From Novipirellula aureliae (GTDB lineage: Bacteria; Planctomycetota; Planctomycetia; Pirellulales; Pirellulaceae): a DNA stretch of 64,000 bases. Positions 12,761 to 22,232 of the stretch are shown here, one piece after another (positions within the stretch are counted from its first letter, which is position 1; each line of letters starts with the position of its first letter). A program made the translations under genes and the position numbers. The notes beneath the pieces are model-generated. The model saw only the letters and a program-made list of their open reading frames with translations. It searched no databases and was not told where the DNA came from. The DNA lies in contig NZ_SJPY01000005.1 of the NCBI RefSeq assembly GCF_007860185.1, positions 248,001-312,000 on the forward strand, in the 5' to 3' direction.

Positions 12761-15700
12761 TTAGTTCGTGGTGGAGTCCTGACGAGCGTTTTCAACCCAC
12801 GCGGTGAAGTCTTGGTACGTTCTGAACACGTCATGGCGCGTATCAGCCTTCGATTCATTCTGACCGAATGCGTCCAGGGCGATTTTACACCCGAGAAGTC
12901 GGTATGCATCAAACTGGTCCTGATCAAAAAACTGGTCGGATGTTGGTTGATGTGGAAACTCCGGGTGTCGATCGCGGTATTCGGAAATCGGCAATTCTTC
13001 GTCTCCGGTTATCGATGACTTCAGATAAACCAAAGTTGCCTCCAATGACTGTCCCTCTGTCGCCGTTTCGTTCGGTGGATAATTAATTTTACCGATGGCG
13101 AAATGAGATTGTGATACATATTCTCGAACACCAGTCTTGGATTCGATCGGTCTTCCCGATTGATCAACTGGCCACTTGGGTCGAATCGAATCTACCTTAA
13201 TTTCAATCTCGGTATTCAATTCAAGTTTAGCCAACCGGATCAGAGTTGCTAGACCGTCGAACTGATAATTCGGATCTGCCTCCGCATCGCTGATGATAAT
13301 CAGCCGACACCGTCGCCTGAGCAATTCGAACGCACCCAGATTTTCGATATGCCCTCCATCGCTCACGTTGCTCCAGTCTTTCTCAGTGTGCAAGTTGCTG
13401 ATCAATTCGCGTGCGTAATAAGTCGCTGCCAATCGCCGGTTCGCATAGGCACGCCCCCTCTCGTCATGGAATACTTTATCGTGATTATCTTCGGTTTTGT
13501 CGCCATCGTTGCCGACGTCGCCGTTCACATCCATTGCGGCATTTACGCAGTCTCTCGCCATCGCGACGCTCAAACCGCAGCCGGTATAGCCACCACCGGA
13601 AACGGTTGACAGATAATCGATATGCAGGAAGACTCCGATATCGCTGACTGCTTGAAGCACGCCGAGAGCGAAGGACGCTGAGCGAATTCCGCCACCTGAC
13701 AACGCGAGTCCTGTGAGGTGATTATCGTTGTTACTTGTCAGCTCTTTCAGTCGTAATTCACGCTCGGACGACTCTGGATACGCGGCAATTCGCCGAGGCG
13801 ATATCTCGTCGTCCAGTTCGGTTTGAAAGACAGTTTTCCAATCGACGACAAAAGACTTCGTTGACAATTTCCCGCTGTCCAATAGGCCAGACGAATCTTC
13901 AGCGGATACGGTCTGGCCAATGCCAGTTGCACCCGCTCCTTTCGATGCAGTTCGAAGAAAAGAAGCCGGATTGGGCACCCAATAGCCAAGCCGAATATTT
14001 AGAAGGGTCATGATGAACACAAGGAATCCGTTGGTACGCCGGCCCATGTTGGGCGCGACCGCAGCGGCAGAGATAGCCATCGCTGTGCCCAGGTTCATCT
14101 TGCGGTGAACTTGCTCAAACAGTCCCGAACGTATGAATCCAGTTCGAACGCTGCCACAAAACCGCTTGCTGAAAAAGAATGGATCGCACTTGCGATCACG
14201 GAGCTTCGGGTCGTCGACCGCCTGAAGATTCAGTGCCCCGTTGACGATTAAATACGGTGCCGCGCAGTTCTTCGGTGAGAGTTGGGTTAATCGAAACCCG
14301 TTTTCAGAAATTGGCAAAACGGCATCTCTCGCCAGCAAAGGATTTGCGGAGTCATCACTGCGAGTATCACCGGCCTGCGATCGCGGACGACTCACAAAGA
14401 AAGCGTTGACCAAATGGTTTCGATAGTAACTGTGCATCGAGTTAGCGTTGACGTCGACGAAGAATCCGAACAGTACAACGAGCAGTCCCAGGACGAGAAA
14501 CAGATGCGTTTTTAGCCAGAGAGCCTGATTCATCACTCTCGATCGCAATGACCCGATGTCCGCCAGTGGTACACCACCGTTTTTTATAGCCAGCACCACG
14601 TCGTCAACAGCCACTACCTCCGTGGGCCGATTGCTCGCAACGGCGAATCTGGCCATGATCCCGCGAGCCAGATTGTCACGGCTCCACCTCTGTGCCGGAG
14701 TCGACTGATATTTTTCCAGTTTATCGTCGCTATCTTCGTCGATCTCAGGCCTTGCCAGTTGACCAACCGCTCTCAGCCAATCCAAGCGGTCTTCGGCACT
14801 GGCGTCCAGTGCTCGTCTCAATACAACAGACAAGGCAAGTTGATGTCGCTCAACCGGTTCAGACTCCCTGTTGCATCGCGTTGCCAACTCGACCAGGTCT
14901 TCATCGCTTAACTGCAGCATTTCAAGCAGTGAGGTCATCACCGACGCCGATTCAGAATCAATGACTAGTTCCTCCACTTGCAACTGTTCGAGCGTTTTCT
15001 GATCCAATTGAAAGAGGATACAGCGAAAGGTTTCCGAGCGAATCAGATTCTTGAACTTTGATTCCAATTCAGAATCGAGCGATTCTAGAATGAGCAAGAC
15101 TTGTCCGTTAGCGGCGATCGTTTGACCCGACCGAGTAAACCCCTGCAATTCCTCTTGATCCCGCTCCATCAAGCTCACATATTCTGCTTGATGATAGGCA
15201 TTGACAGTTCTCTGCTTTAGTCGATTCAGAGTGACCATAGCACGTGACTCCGAACACTCTCGTTCGATTAGACTTTTCAGTTCAGCCACATCAATGCTTC
15301 CACTCGGCAACCTAGGAAGTCCACTGTTTGCTAAACGTTCTCGTTGAATCTGATATGCCGCTTCAGCGATTGTCTGTGTCAGCAGCAACTGCTGAATTTC
15401 CTCCGTTGAATCTCCCTCATACCGAGTGATCAATTCACGCTTTAATTCATCCCGATTGATTTCCGATACAATCGATCGAAGCTGTGCAAGATGAGTCGGC
15501 GGCAGATCGGCGAGTTCCCCGGCAAGATCCACAAATCGCTGAGCCGCATCGAAATAGTCGATCGCCCAGTCGGCTCGATTCTCAATCGAGGCGTTCGCCC
15601 CAAACAATCCGTGTGGACGAAGGTTGTAGTGCTCGGCGAGTCGAATGCGACGGCGTGCCAGTGCATCAAACAGTTTTTTGGTTTCGGGGAACAGTTCGCC

Positions 15701-16144
15701 CAGAACGGATTCCCTGTCCCAGGCACTCCTCCGCGATGCCAACGCATGGTCGAGTTCGCTCGCGGCGGTCGGTTCAACAACCACTTGCTCGATCGCAGCA
15801 TTGACCACCAACGGCTTCGACGCATCTTTTCCATCATCGCCAAGACTCGTAATGGAACTCGACGGAACCACACTGGCGAATCGACTGACCGGTCGCGTTT
15901 GTTGACCGACGCCCGATCGGACCTTTGCAAGACTTTGTTCAAAATCCCGGCGGTGCAGCGGAAATTCACCGCCGTTCATCCACAGTCCAACCCCGAACCA
16001 AATGCCCACAAACGCGATGAAGGAAAAAAGCTGATATCGGATCGTCCAATCGAGCTTCCACCATTTGCTATCTACGAAGACTTGATACCCCTTGCGATAA
16101 CTTGATACCCCTTGCGATAAACGCACACACCGATGCCAATGCAC
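12761..16144 (-). CDS. Patatin-like membrane phospholipase, 3' part of a split gene
   Basis: This reading frame of about 1,120 codons carries most of a giant patatin-like protein. Visible features: a membrane segment (LFSFIAFVGIWFGVGLWM) near the N-terminus; a long helical region; a second membrane segment (HLFLVLGLLVVLFGFFV); then the patatin core with the oxyanion-hole loop ALSGGGIRSASFALGVLQA, the nucleophile region DYLSTVSGGGYTG, and a later DGGHIENLGAFELL that supplies the Asp of the Ser-Asp dyad. The predicted activity is lipid acyl hydrolysis at a membrane. The frame joins perfectly with the ORF at 16072-16917 if one copy of a 20-bp tandem duplication near 16082-16121 is removed, so the ancestral gene spans 12761-16917. 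Confidence 0.8.
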   Translation of the reverse strand: MHWHRCVRLSQGVSSYRKGYQVFVDSKWWKLDWTIRYQLFSFIAFVGIWFGVGLWMNGGEFPLHRRDFEQSLAKVRSGVGQQTRPVSRFASVVPSSSITSLGDDGKDASKPLVVNAAIEQVVVEPTAASELDHALASRRSAWDRESVLGELFPETKKLFDALARRRIRLAEHYNLRPHGLFGANASIENRADWAIDYFDAAQRFVDLAGELADLPPTHLAQLRSIVSEINRDELKRELITRYEGDSTEEIQQLLLTQTIAEAAYQIQRERLANSGLPRLPSGSIDVAELKSLIERECSESRAMVTLNRLKQRTVNAYHQAEYVSLMERDQEELQGFTRSGQTIAANGQVLLILESLDSELESKFKNLIRSETFRCILFQLDQKTLEQLQVEELVIDSESASVMTSLLEMLQLSDEDLVELATRCNRESEPVERHQLALSVVLRRALDASAEDRLDWLRAVGQLARPEIDEDSDDKLEKYQSTPAQRWSRDNLARGIMARFAVASNRPTEVVAVDDVVLAIKNGGVPLADIGSLRSRVMNQALWLKTHLFLVLGLLVVLFGFFVDVNANSMHSYYRNHLVNAFFVSRPRSQAGDTRSDDSANPLLARDAVLPISENGFRLTQLSPKNCAAPYLIVNGALNLQAVDDPKLRDRKCDPFFFSKRFCGSVRTGFIRSGLFEQVHRKMNLGTAMAISAAAVAPNMGRRTNGFLVFIMTLLNIRLGYWVPNPASFLRTASKGAGATGIGQTVSAEDSSGLLDSGKLSTKSFVVDWKTVFQTELDDEISPRRIAAYPESSERELRLKELTSNNDNHLTGLALSGGGIRSASFALGVLQAVSDIGVFLHIDYLSTVSGGGYTGCGLSVAMARDCVNAAMDVNGDVGNDGDKTEDNHDKVFHDERGRAYANRRLAATYYARELISNLHTEKDWSNVSDGGHIENLGAFELLRRRCRLIIISDAEADPNYQFDGLATLIRLAKLELNTEIEIKVDSIRPKWPVDQSGRPIESKTGVREYVSQSHFAIGKINYPPNETATEGQSLEATLVYLKSSITGDEELPISEYRDRHPEFPHQPTSDQFFDQDQFDAYRLLGCKIALDAFGQNESKADTRHDVFRTYQDFTAWVENARQDSTTN

Positions 16145-16917
16145 GCGGCGACCAAGATGATCGCGATCAGTCTGGGGTTAAACAGCGAGAAATAAGTTGA
16201 TCCGGAATAGGCAATGAAACGAAAGATATTCCCGTAAACAATGAACTCTTCTGCGATCAGTAACCCCACTAGCAAAACACCGATACCGACCAACGCCGCC
16301 AGGACCTGCAGGAGCGCCAAAACCCATCGCATCCTATTTGAAATTAGGATTTGGATTGCTCCCAGCGATGCTGCGATTGCCCCCAGAATTCCTGCGAGGG
16401 TCCAGGAAGTGCCTTGGCCGTACCGGCCAAAATCGCGAATCCACTCGACCGTCATCGGCATCAGCACCACGACCACGGCGATGCCACTTGCTAAGATGAT
16501 GCAACCCAGGATGCGATAGCGTAGCGAGGTCGGATTCCATCGTTTGGATTTTTGGGACGCCGACTTTTCGTTCTGCTTCGTCGTTCCGCGGCTTCGGAAG
16601 ACGATTCCGACAACGATGCTGATCGCAAGGGTCAGCCAGAACCAAGCCGCAATCGGATGGTTCAGGATTCGAAAGTGGTTGACGCCGATCGTGTAGGCAA
16701 TTCCCAACAACCAGGAAATCAGTAGAAACCAGTTGTTGACCGTCCCCCCGATGAACGCGGACACGCGACCGAGTTTGGCCGCCAAGCCACCGACGGTCAG
16801 GTAACTGGAATGATTACGAATCCAGTCCACCAACAGATCATCCCCGTCTCGGGACGTTGGTTTTTGAAGCGGGTAGGGAAACGAAAGAGGCGGTGTCTCG
16901 GGTGATGGCTCTTGCAT
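16072..16917 (-). CDS. Polytopic membrane N-terminal part of the split patatin gene
   Basis: About 281 residues starting MQEPSPETPPLSFPYP. It has roughly six to seven hydrophobic segments (e.g. NWFLLISWLLGIAYTIGV, AAWFWLTLAISIVVGIVF, ILGCIILASGIAVVVVLM, VLALLQVLAALVGIGVLLVGLLIAEEF, LIAIILVAACIGIGVCV) and ends VYRKGYQVIARGIKSS. The last residues are produced by the second copy of a 20-bp direct repeat; with one copy the frame reads VYRKGYQVFVDSKWWK and runs into the patatin ORF. It is therefore best read as the membrane anchor of one protein of about 1,390 residues. If the duplication is real, the cell makes two separate polypeptides. Confidence 0.75.
   Translation of the reverse strand: MQEPSPETPPLSFPYPLQKPTSRDGDDLLVDWIRNHSSYLTVGGLAAKLGRVSAFIGGTVNNWFLLISWLLGIAYTIGVNHFRILNHPIAAWFWLTLAISIVVGIVFRSRGTTKQNEKSASQKSKRWNPTSLRYRILGCIILASGIAVVVVLMPMTVEWIRDFGRYGQGTSWTLAGILGAIAASLGAIQILISNRMRWVLALLQVLAALVGIGVLLVGLLIAEEFIVYGNIFRFIAYSGSTYFSLFNPRLIAIILVAACIGIGVCVYRKGYQVIARGIKSS
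16082..16121 (-). repeat. 20-bp tandem duplication splitting the patatin gene
   Basis: On the minus strand the unit TTATCGCAAGGGGTATCAAG occurs twice in direct succession. 20 is not a multiple of 3, so the second copy shifts the frame. Deleting one copy restores a continuous protein across the junction. Confidence 0.85.
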
Positions 16918-17405
16918 GATCAGTCTCTCGGTGATGCCAATTTTCTCGACTGGAACCCCGCAAAAATAGCGTCCAGCCACACCAATAGCCTTGGATGGAT
17001 ATCGAATCGCTGTCGCAAGATGGATTCGATGGTTGTGCGGGCGGACGGATTTACGCTCGTCCAGACGAAAATCAGGAAAATCGCAAAATTTTCTAGAGTC
17101 TACAGGATTGATGGCCCCCGAGTGGGGTGTTCCCAATATAGCCTACGTAAGAGTGGTGGAGACGTCCACCGGTACATTCGAGCTCCTGTGCAGGAGAATT
17201 CTATGATTCGAAACAAGTCATTGCCGTTGCGTGGTGGGCGCGTGGTGGGCTGGAATGACCTTCAGCATCGCCAGCAGTCAAGCTTGCAATCCAAAGGATC
17301 CGGGCAGCGACCGGGGACGGAAAGTGTCGCCGCTGCCCCAGCACCGTGCAGTCCGAGGGAGGATCCGAACTGCAACTGATTGCAGGGAAGGGCACTAATC
17401 ATGCG
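16918..17405. other. Upstream region of the patatin gene
   Basis: About 490 bases with no recognisable gene. It contains the short palindrome GGTGGAGACGTCCACC near 17154 and otherwise nothing I can support. Confidence 0.35.
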
Positions 17406-17437
17406 AAACCGCCTTCATCACGAGGGCGGTTTATTTC
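17406..17437 (+). terminator. Intrinsic-terminator-like hairpin
   Basis: AACCGCC and GGCGGTT form a stem around a ten-base loop, followed by TTATTT. No plus-strand gene is recognised upstream, so it could be an attenuator for the small ORF at 17457. Confidence 0.5.
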
Positions 17438-17456
17438 ATGCGATGAGGACCACCGT

Positions 17457-17597
17457 ATGAATGACACGGCAACCGACACGGCTTCTAGCGAGCATCGCAG
17501 AGGTCCGACTTGGCGCTTGTGGCCAACTAAGTTCCTATGGTCCACGCTGGCCGCTGCGACCATTCCGGCCGGGCTGCTGCTAACGAGTCGCCATTAG
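17457..17597 (+). CDS. Possible small single-span membrane protein
   Basis: A 46-codon ORF starting ATGAATGAC, with GAGGA about ten bases upstream. The N-terminal half is polar (NDTATDTASSEHRRG); the C-terminal half has one hydrophobic segment (KFLWSTLAAATIPAGLLL) ending SRH. It lies behind a terminator-like hairpin. No family is recognised. The size and composition would suit a small membrane peptide, but a chance ORF is possible. Confidence 0.3.
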   Translation: MNDTATDTASSEHRRGPTWRLWPTKFLWSTLAAATIPAGLLLTSRH

Positions 17598-17923
17598 CGG
17601 TTGACTGAGGGAGGAAACGGAAGTTGCAATTGCAGCATGATGCATCACCTAAACGTAATCGGCCATTGGTACGCTATGCGCACTTCTGTTGCAGATACTT
17701 TCGGCGGAAAGTTGAATTTGCAATGGTCGAGGACACCACTAACACGAATTCAACTTTGAAAGTGAATTCCGCAAACCGTTGCAAAGCAACGAGTTACGAA
17801 AACGACTTCCGATACGCTTTCGATGGGAGCCCGTTATTTTCATTCTCCAGAGTTGGTTTGAGCCCATTTCATGGCTCACAGGCGAAGAACTTGATCCCCG
17901 CGTTCGCGGCGGTTTGAGCATCG

Positions 17924-17956
17924 AAAAACCCGGTCCAGCAGGGTGCTGAACCGGGC
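17924..17956 (-). terminator. Strong intrinsic terminator, minus strand
   Basis: On the minus strand CCCGGTTCAGCACCCTGCTGGACCGGG forms a long stem followed by TTTTT. It lies 33 bases after the stop of the minus-strand ORF ending at 17989. Confidence 0.7.
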
Positions 17957-17988
17957 AAGAGGCGGCAGAGTTTCCATCTACGGTGTGC

Positions 17989-18312
17989 CTATACGGCGTC
18001 GGAATCAATCTGGCGGGCATTGCCGTTTGCCGACGCTCCCGAGTGCAGTGGAATGTCTTGAAAAAATGAATTTCGATGCTCTGGCTTCATCGACCGGTGG
18101 TCGGAATGTTGATCTTCCGAAGTCGGCCGCCGGGGCGTGCTGGCATCGCCGAATCGCCACCCCCAACCACTTTTTTCTCCTATGAGCGGATGATGCGACG
18201 TTGGAAGTGGAATCCACAGAACGCAGTGCCGGCTATCCAAGCCACCCTCATCGGCTAGGACGACGAATGGGCTCGTTCGGTCACCGTCAAGAGTTAGATT
18301 CCGGAAGAACAA
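17989..18312 (-). CDS. Hypothetical ORF before a terminator
   Basis: A 107-codon ORF (MFFRNLTLDGDRTSPFVVLADEG...) that I do not recognise. The composition is protein-like only in its first half; the rest is rich in H, S and R. The main support is positional: a strong minus-strand terminator follows at about 33 bases. It could be a remnant of a larger gene. No ribosome binding site is evident at the ATG. Confidence 0.3.
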   Translation of the reverse strand: MFFRNLTLDGDRTSPFVVLADEGGLDSRHCVLWIPLPTSHHPLIGEKSGWGWRFGDASTPRRPTSEDQHSDHRSMKPEHRNSFFQDIPLHSGASANGNARQIDSDAV

Positions 18313-18386
18313 GGACGCTGCGTCTTCTGTGCGTGGCCACCCGTCAGGAGAAGCCCTGCATCAGCTAGGTTTTGGGCATCTCTAAC

Positions 18387-20084
18387 TTACACCGCTTTTT
18401 GTTTCTCCCTCACATCGTCGACGATCGCACGCAATTCGACAAGATCATCGATTGCGTCGTCTGGCGTCGGTACACCAAAGCCTCGCAGCGATGCTCGGTC
18501 ATGAGCGGATGTGAGATCACAACAACGCTTGAACAGCTTTTGTAGGCGCTCACATTGGTCCAGCGTGATCGTCGAAACCTTCTTCAGGTTACCAAGACTG
18601 ATGTAATCTTGATGCCGAGTAACGATTCCGAGAAAGAGCTTTTCTTCGACGGCCCGCTCGACGGTTGCACGTATATCACTGTATAGCCCAAAAATCGAAC
18701 GCTCGTATTCGTCATCGTTGTGGGCGTCGAAATCACTTCGAGTTGCTCTTGCGCGCTTTTCTAACTCATCGATCCTTGGCAGCGTCTTTTGGGCGATCCA
18801 TGGCAGCCCGTCGTTCACGAAGCCACAGTTATCTCGATCCGATTGCACCCGTCGCAACTCGATCGGAACGCCATTTTGTTCCGCTCCACTCACGATGTCG
18901 TGCAGGAAAACGATATCGTGCGTAAAAATGATGACTTGCCGGTCGGCGGCTTCTTCAACCAACCGCTTCGCGAAACAGCCTCGCCAATAGTGGTCGAGCG
19001 ACGTTACCGGGTCGTCAAATACGACAGTCGACTTCGTTGATTCAGTCGCAAGCTCGGATAAGAACCCAGCCAGAGCGATGCAACGATGCTCACCTTCCGA
19101 GACGACCGTGCCCACGTTCGCATCGCTGGCACCGACAAGCTGTACACGGTAGTAGGTGCGTCCGTGCCTCCCTTCGGCAGCAACCAGCTCCACGTTCAGC
19201 CGACGAACGCCTTGCTGCATTTTCTTGATCTCGTCGGAAAAAACATTGCGGAGCCGATCGGTCACATAAGACTTGGCCAGCTCTTTGCTTTTTGTCGTGA
19301 TGGCGGTCGTCTTGGTGTCCTTGATCGCCTTTTTCAATTTGGTGATATCGCTAAGTCGCAAAACATGCTCTTTCACGTCACCCAGTACCGTTGCCAGCCA
19401 TTCACGGGCCTGTAGCTCTGCGAGTTCATCCGATAGCTTCTTACGTTCTGCAGCGTCGGCTGACTTTTCCGTTTCAGATGCACGAACAGCGACTTCTTTG
19501 ATGAGCGCCCCTAGTTGGTCGCCAACATCGTTGAGCGTACCGGGGACGTCAAATGACCAATTGCTAGACTCTTGTGCGGATTGAACCGCTCGCCAGCGTC
19601 GAAGCAGAGTTGCAAGCTGATCCCGCACTGCCTGAGCGACCGCCTTGTCGACGGCGTCCACGTCCTTCAACTGCTCACGGAGGCCTTCCCCACGGAGATC
19701 AAGTTCCTCTAATGCGTCCACAGCATTCGTTAGGGTGATCGCTGCTTTTGCAGATTGCTGGGCACTGTCGTCACGAACAAACTTCTCGAAACGCTTCAGC
19801 CGATCCTTTGCATCGTCATCGAGTGTCTGTTGACATAGAACGCAAACTGTATCGTCGGTTTCAGTAACAGGAAAATCTGCGTCAGGGATTGCAACCGTGG
19901 AGAACCGACGGGCTGCTTCCCATAGTTCTCGCCAAACAGGCTCGCCGATCTCGTCCAACGGATCATCATTGAAGTTCATTGATGCCGCCGCCCGAGCAGC
20001 TTTGGCTTTGACCGCAGCGTCGGTGGCAAGAGTTTTAATGACAATGATCGCCTCGTCGGACAGTTTTTTTTTCAGCTCCAGCAA
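18387..20084 (-). CDS. SMC/RloC-like AAA ATPase, C-terminal part (frameshifted gene)
   Basis: 565 codons holding the coiled-coil and C-terminal ATPase half. A CxxC pair (VCVLCQQTL, about residue 80) is placed like a Rad50/RloC zinc hook between coiled-coil arms. Then comes a signature-like stretch (VVSEGEHRCIALAGFLSEL), Walker B VVFDDPVTSLDH and the H-loop QVIIFTHDIVFLHD, all typical of AAA_13/RloC-type ABC ATPases. It continues the ORF at 20035-21054: the frames meet in an A9 run near 20066-20074, where loss of one A gives AGAEKKLSDEA. Relatives with this layout act in DNA repair or phage defence; no nuclease domain is recognised here. Confidence 0.8.
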   Translation of the reverse strand: MLELKKKLSDEAIIVIKTLATDAAVKAKAARAAASMNFNDDPLDEIGEPVWRELWEAARRFSTVAIPDADFPVTETDDTVCVLCQQTLDDDAKDRLKRFEKFVRDDSAQQSAKAAITLTNAVDALEELDLRGEGLREQLKDVDAVDKAVAQAVRDQLATLLRRWRAVQSAQESSNWSFDVPGTLNDVGDQLGALIKEVAVRASETEKSADAAERKKLSDELAELQAREWLATVLGDVKEHVLRLSDITKLKKAIKDTKTTAITTKSKELAKSYVTDRLRNVFSDEIKKMQQGVRRLNVELVAAEGRHGRTYYRVQLVGASDANVGTVVSEGEHRCIALAGFLSELATESTKSTVVFDDPVTSLDHYWRGCFAKRLVEEAADRQVIIFTHDIVFLHDIVSGAEQNGVPIELRRVQSDRDNCGFVNDGLPWIAQKTLPRIDELEKRARATRSDFDAHNDDEYERSIFGLYSDIRATVERAVEEKLFLGIVTRHQDYISLGNLKKVSTITLDQCERLQKLFKRCCDLTSAHDRASLRGFGVPTPDDAIDDLVELRAIVDDVREKQKAV

Positions 20085-21054
20085 GCGAACGACTCAGTGT
20101 CGTGATGCGGCCACCTTGGACGCGAGTTTTTATCGCTTCCGCTTTCGGATCAGAAGCCAACTGAATCGGAAGCTTTTTCAACCGTTTCAAGTCGTCGTCA
20201 TTCAAAGATGCCAGCACGTCCAAATCATCAGGCTTCGTCGACCCATTTAGGTTGGCCAGCGTTCTTCCCACCTTCGTATCGCCGGTCGCATGTTGGTTTC
20301 GCAGAAATGAGGGTGTTTCACTTTCGAGACGTTTCTTTTCCGCATCCAGCTTCGCCTGAATCGAGCGGCATAGATCGCCGAGTGTTGGCAGGATTTCAAG
20401 ACCAAACGGGATGAAGGCGACATCGTTCTTGTCGCGAACATGCACCGAGGCACAATCGGAATCGAAAAAGCTGATGGAACCGAGTCCATCGGGAGACTGC
20501 TGCCCGTCGATCCATTTTGCAGGGGATTGATCGACATCATCGACAGCATGGGTGATAACCGCACTGGCGGGTTCGTCCGTCGCATCGCCCATCACATTGG
20601 GCAGGATCGGATCGCCCTTGCTGCGGGCACGACAGGCACGACGCAAAATCCGCCCGTACCCGCTCTTCCCCGATCCGTTGTACCCGAACACGACCGTTAA
20701 TCCGGATGCAGCAAACAGCAACTCCTGATTTGAATCTAGAGCGTTGACGTTTTCAGTTTCGCAAATCGATCGAAGCGTGATCTTGCGGCCCGCCTGATCG
20801 CGAGAAGGAATGTGCTCTGCCGCCAGTAGCGTCAGGTCCGGTGCCGAATCTTCGCTCAAGCCATGAGCATCACGACAAGCTGCCGTGAGTTCATCCGTGT
20901 CAGTGCGATCGAAGCCGCCCTTTTCAATGATTCGCTGCAACGCATCGCGTTTCCAGTGCGATTGGTCGCTCGACCACGCAAGGATGTCGTCGTGAACCGT
21001 CATGCCTGCCCTTGGTCGCCGTCTGCCCGTGCTGCTCATTTCCTTAAATTCCAT
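20035..21054 (-). CDS. SMC/RloC-like AAA ATPase, N-terminal part (frameshifted gene)
   Basis: 339 codons with an N-terminal region of about 115 residues (helical, unrecognised), Walker A VVFGYNGSGKSGYGRILRR, FFDSDCASVHV, a FIPFGLEIL segment and the beginning of a coiled coil. It ends prematurely with TVRRGDHCH after a poly-A run; the intact gene would be about 870 codons over 18387-21054. Alternative starts at M6 and M18 exist (AAGGA upstream of M6). The two halves could be an error, a true lesion or slippage-based expression control. It stands alone, upstream of the attC cassettes on the opposite strand. Confidence 0.8.
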   Translation of the reverse strand: MEFKEMSSTGRRRPRAGMTVHDDILAWSSDQSHWKRDALQRIIEKGGFDRTDTDELTAACRDAHGLSEDSAPDLTLLAAEHIPSRDQAGRKITLRSICETENVNALDSNQELLFAASGLTVVFGYNGSGKSGYGRILRRACRARSKGDPILPNVMGDATDEPASAVITHAVDDVDQSPAKWIDGQQSPDGLGSISFFDSDCASVHVRDKNDVAFIPFGLEILPTLGDLCRSIQAKLDAEKKRLESETPSFLRNQHATGDTKVGRTLANLNGSTKPDDLDVLASLNDDDLKRLKKLPIQLASDPKAEAIKTRVQGGRITTLSRSLAGAEKKTVRRGDHCH

Positions 21055-21344
21055 TTTTGGTTGGTCAGTTTACAGGTATCTCCTGAAGACACCAATCAGG
21101 CCAGCAGTGTTCGCCCGCGATTCATGACATGGACAACCGGTCAAGGCCGTTCCGGCTGACTTTCCAAAAGTGATTCAGCAAATTGCATCCACGTGTTTAC
21201 GCCGTCGAAGAATCGGGGCTGGAGGTCGACTCAGCGATTTCAGCGTACTCCGGCGCCGACTTCGGAGCATCTTAGCAGACTCGCACAAATAACACTAATC
21301 CGGCCTACCGAATTCTTCTGGTAGGCACAGGAATCGCGTAGATT

Positions 21345-21478
21345 GTCTCACTTACGCGTCGTTCCTGAGACGGTTCGGTCCAGGGGTCGTTTTATGAGAC
21401 GCCGTTCTTCGTCCCGAGCGGCGAATCGTCGGTCGCACAAGAATCGCTTTCGCATTTTACGTGTCTCGGAAAACGTAG
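21345..21478 (+). repeat. TGAGAC structured element, copy 1
   Basis: TGTCTCA, then CTGAGACGGTTCGGTCCA and GGTCGTTTTATGAGAC, and after about 60 bases GTGTCTCGG. Related copies are at about 28793 and 34282. Opposed TGTCTCA/TGAGAC words suggest a folded RNA or MITE-like element. Confidence 0.5.
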
Positions 21479-21578
21479 CAAAGCCGATTGTGAAGCAGTG
21501 ACTGTGTTCGAGACTATTTGGAGAATCATTTTAATACAGACCACGGCATGCCAGACGTCGCCGTCGGAGTTGACGGCC

Positions 21579-21717
21579 GCACAACATGGTATTTACGCTA
21601 GTCGCTCCGCGATCACTTTCGTTTGCGATTCAAACGGTGCCGGCGTATCATTAACCTTTCGTGATTCAATCTCAACCGCTTCGTTTGGAGCGGTGACGTA
21701 AAAACCTTCCGTTGTCG
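21579..21717 (+). other. attC-like recombination site 1
   Basis: The 5' end GCACAACATGG-T-ATTTACG and the 3' end CGTAAAAACCTTCCGTTGTCG are imperfect complements with unpaired extra bases, the hallmark of integron attC (R'' ... R'). The next ATG lies 8 bases beyond. Two further sites share its sequence. Confidence 0.75.
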
Positions 21718-21724
21718 GGCACAG

Positions 21725-22231
21725 ATGGCTTCTTTTACTGAATACATCATCAACGAGACTGACCCTGGAGACGTGTATCTGCATTGGGACTGCAACTACC
21801 AACTCGATGGAGACACCTTGCTTTCTGTCGAGCAGACCGGCGCTTGGTGCTATGCATGTTCGATGATCGTTGCTGCGGAGCACATCCCAACAATTGCGGA
21901 ACTTGATTCCCGTATCGCCGACCTCCACGATCCAAACCACATTCTCCTTGTGGAATTTGGTCGGCCCGCCTTTGAACGTGAACGCGTAGCGTTGCCGATT
22001 CGACGGGCATGGCGTGCCAGTCGTCAATCCACTGCTCGCTGTCTTGAATGTGGTTCCACCGACATTTTCGCATTGGTTGCCCATGACTGTACTGAACCAC
22101 GCCACAACCGGCGATTCCGTGTGACTTCTGGCGGCCATGCGTCAATGTGTCGGGATATCGTCCGCAGGTTGTCACCGGAAGGAGTGGTGACCTTCAATGA
22201 TGACCCTGCAAAAAACGTCCAGTGCGAGTAA
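21725..22231 (+). CDS. Gene cassette 1: hypothetical protein
   Basis: A 168-residue protein starting MASFTEYIINETDPGD, immediately after attC-like site 1 and ending one base before site 2, exactly as integron cassettes are organised. It has scattered Cys/His: WCYACSM (about 40) and ARCLECGSTD (about 107) could make one zinc-binding pair, followed by CTEPRHNRRF. No domain is recognised; no signal peptide or membrane segment. No promoter is visible in front, so expression presumably depends on an upstream cassette promoter or readthrough. Function unknown. Confidence 0.65.
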   Translation: MASFTEYIINETDPGDVYLHWDCNYQLDGDTLLSVEQTGAWCYACSMIVAAEHIPTIAELDSRIADLHDPNHILLVEFGRPAFERERVALPIRRAWRASRQSTARCLECGSTDIFALVAHDCTEPRHNRRFRVTSGGHASMCRDIVRRLSPEGVVTFNDDPAKNVQCE

Positions 22232-22232
22232 C

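Noticed and set aside
17989-18312. Transposase remnant
   Set aside because: The ORF vaguely suggested a mobile-element protein, but no transposase motif could be identified; kept only as a low-confidence hypothetical.
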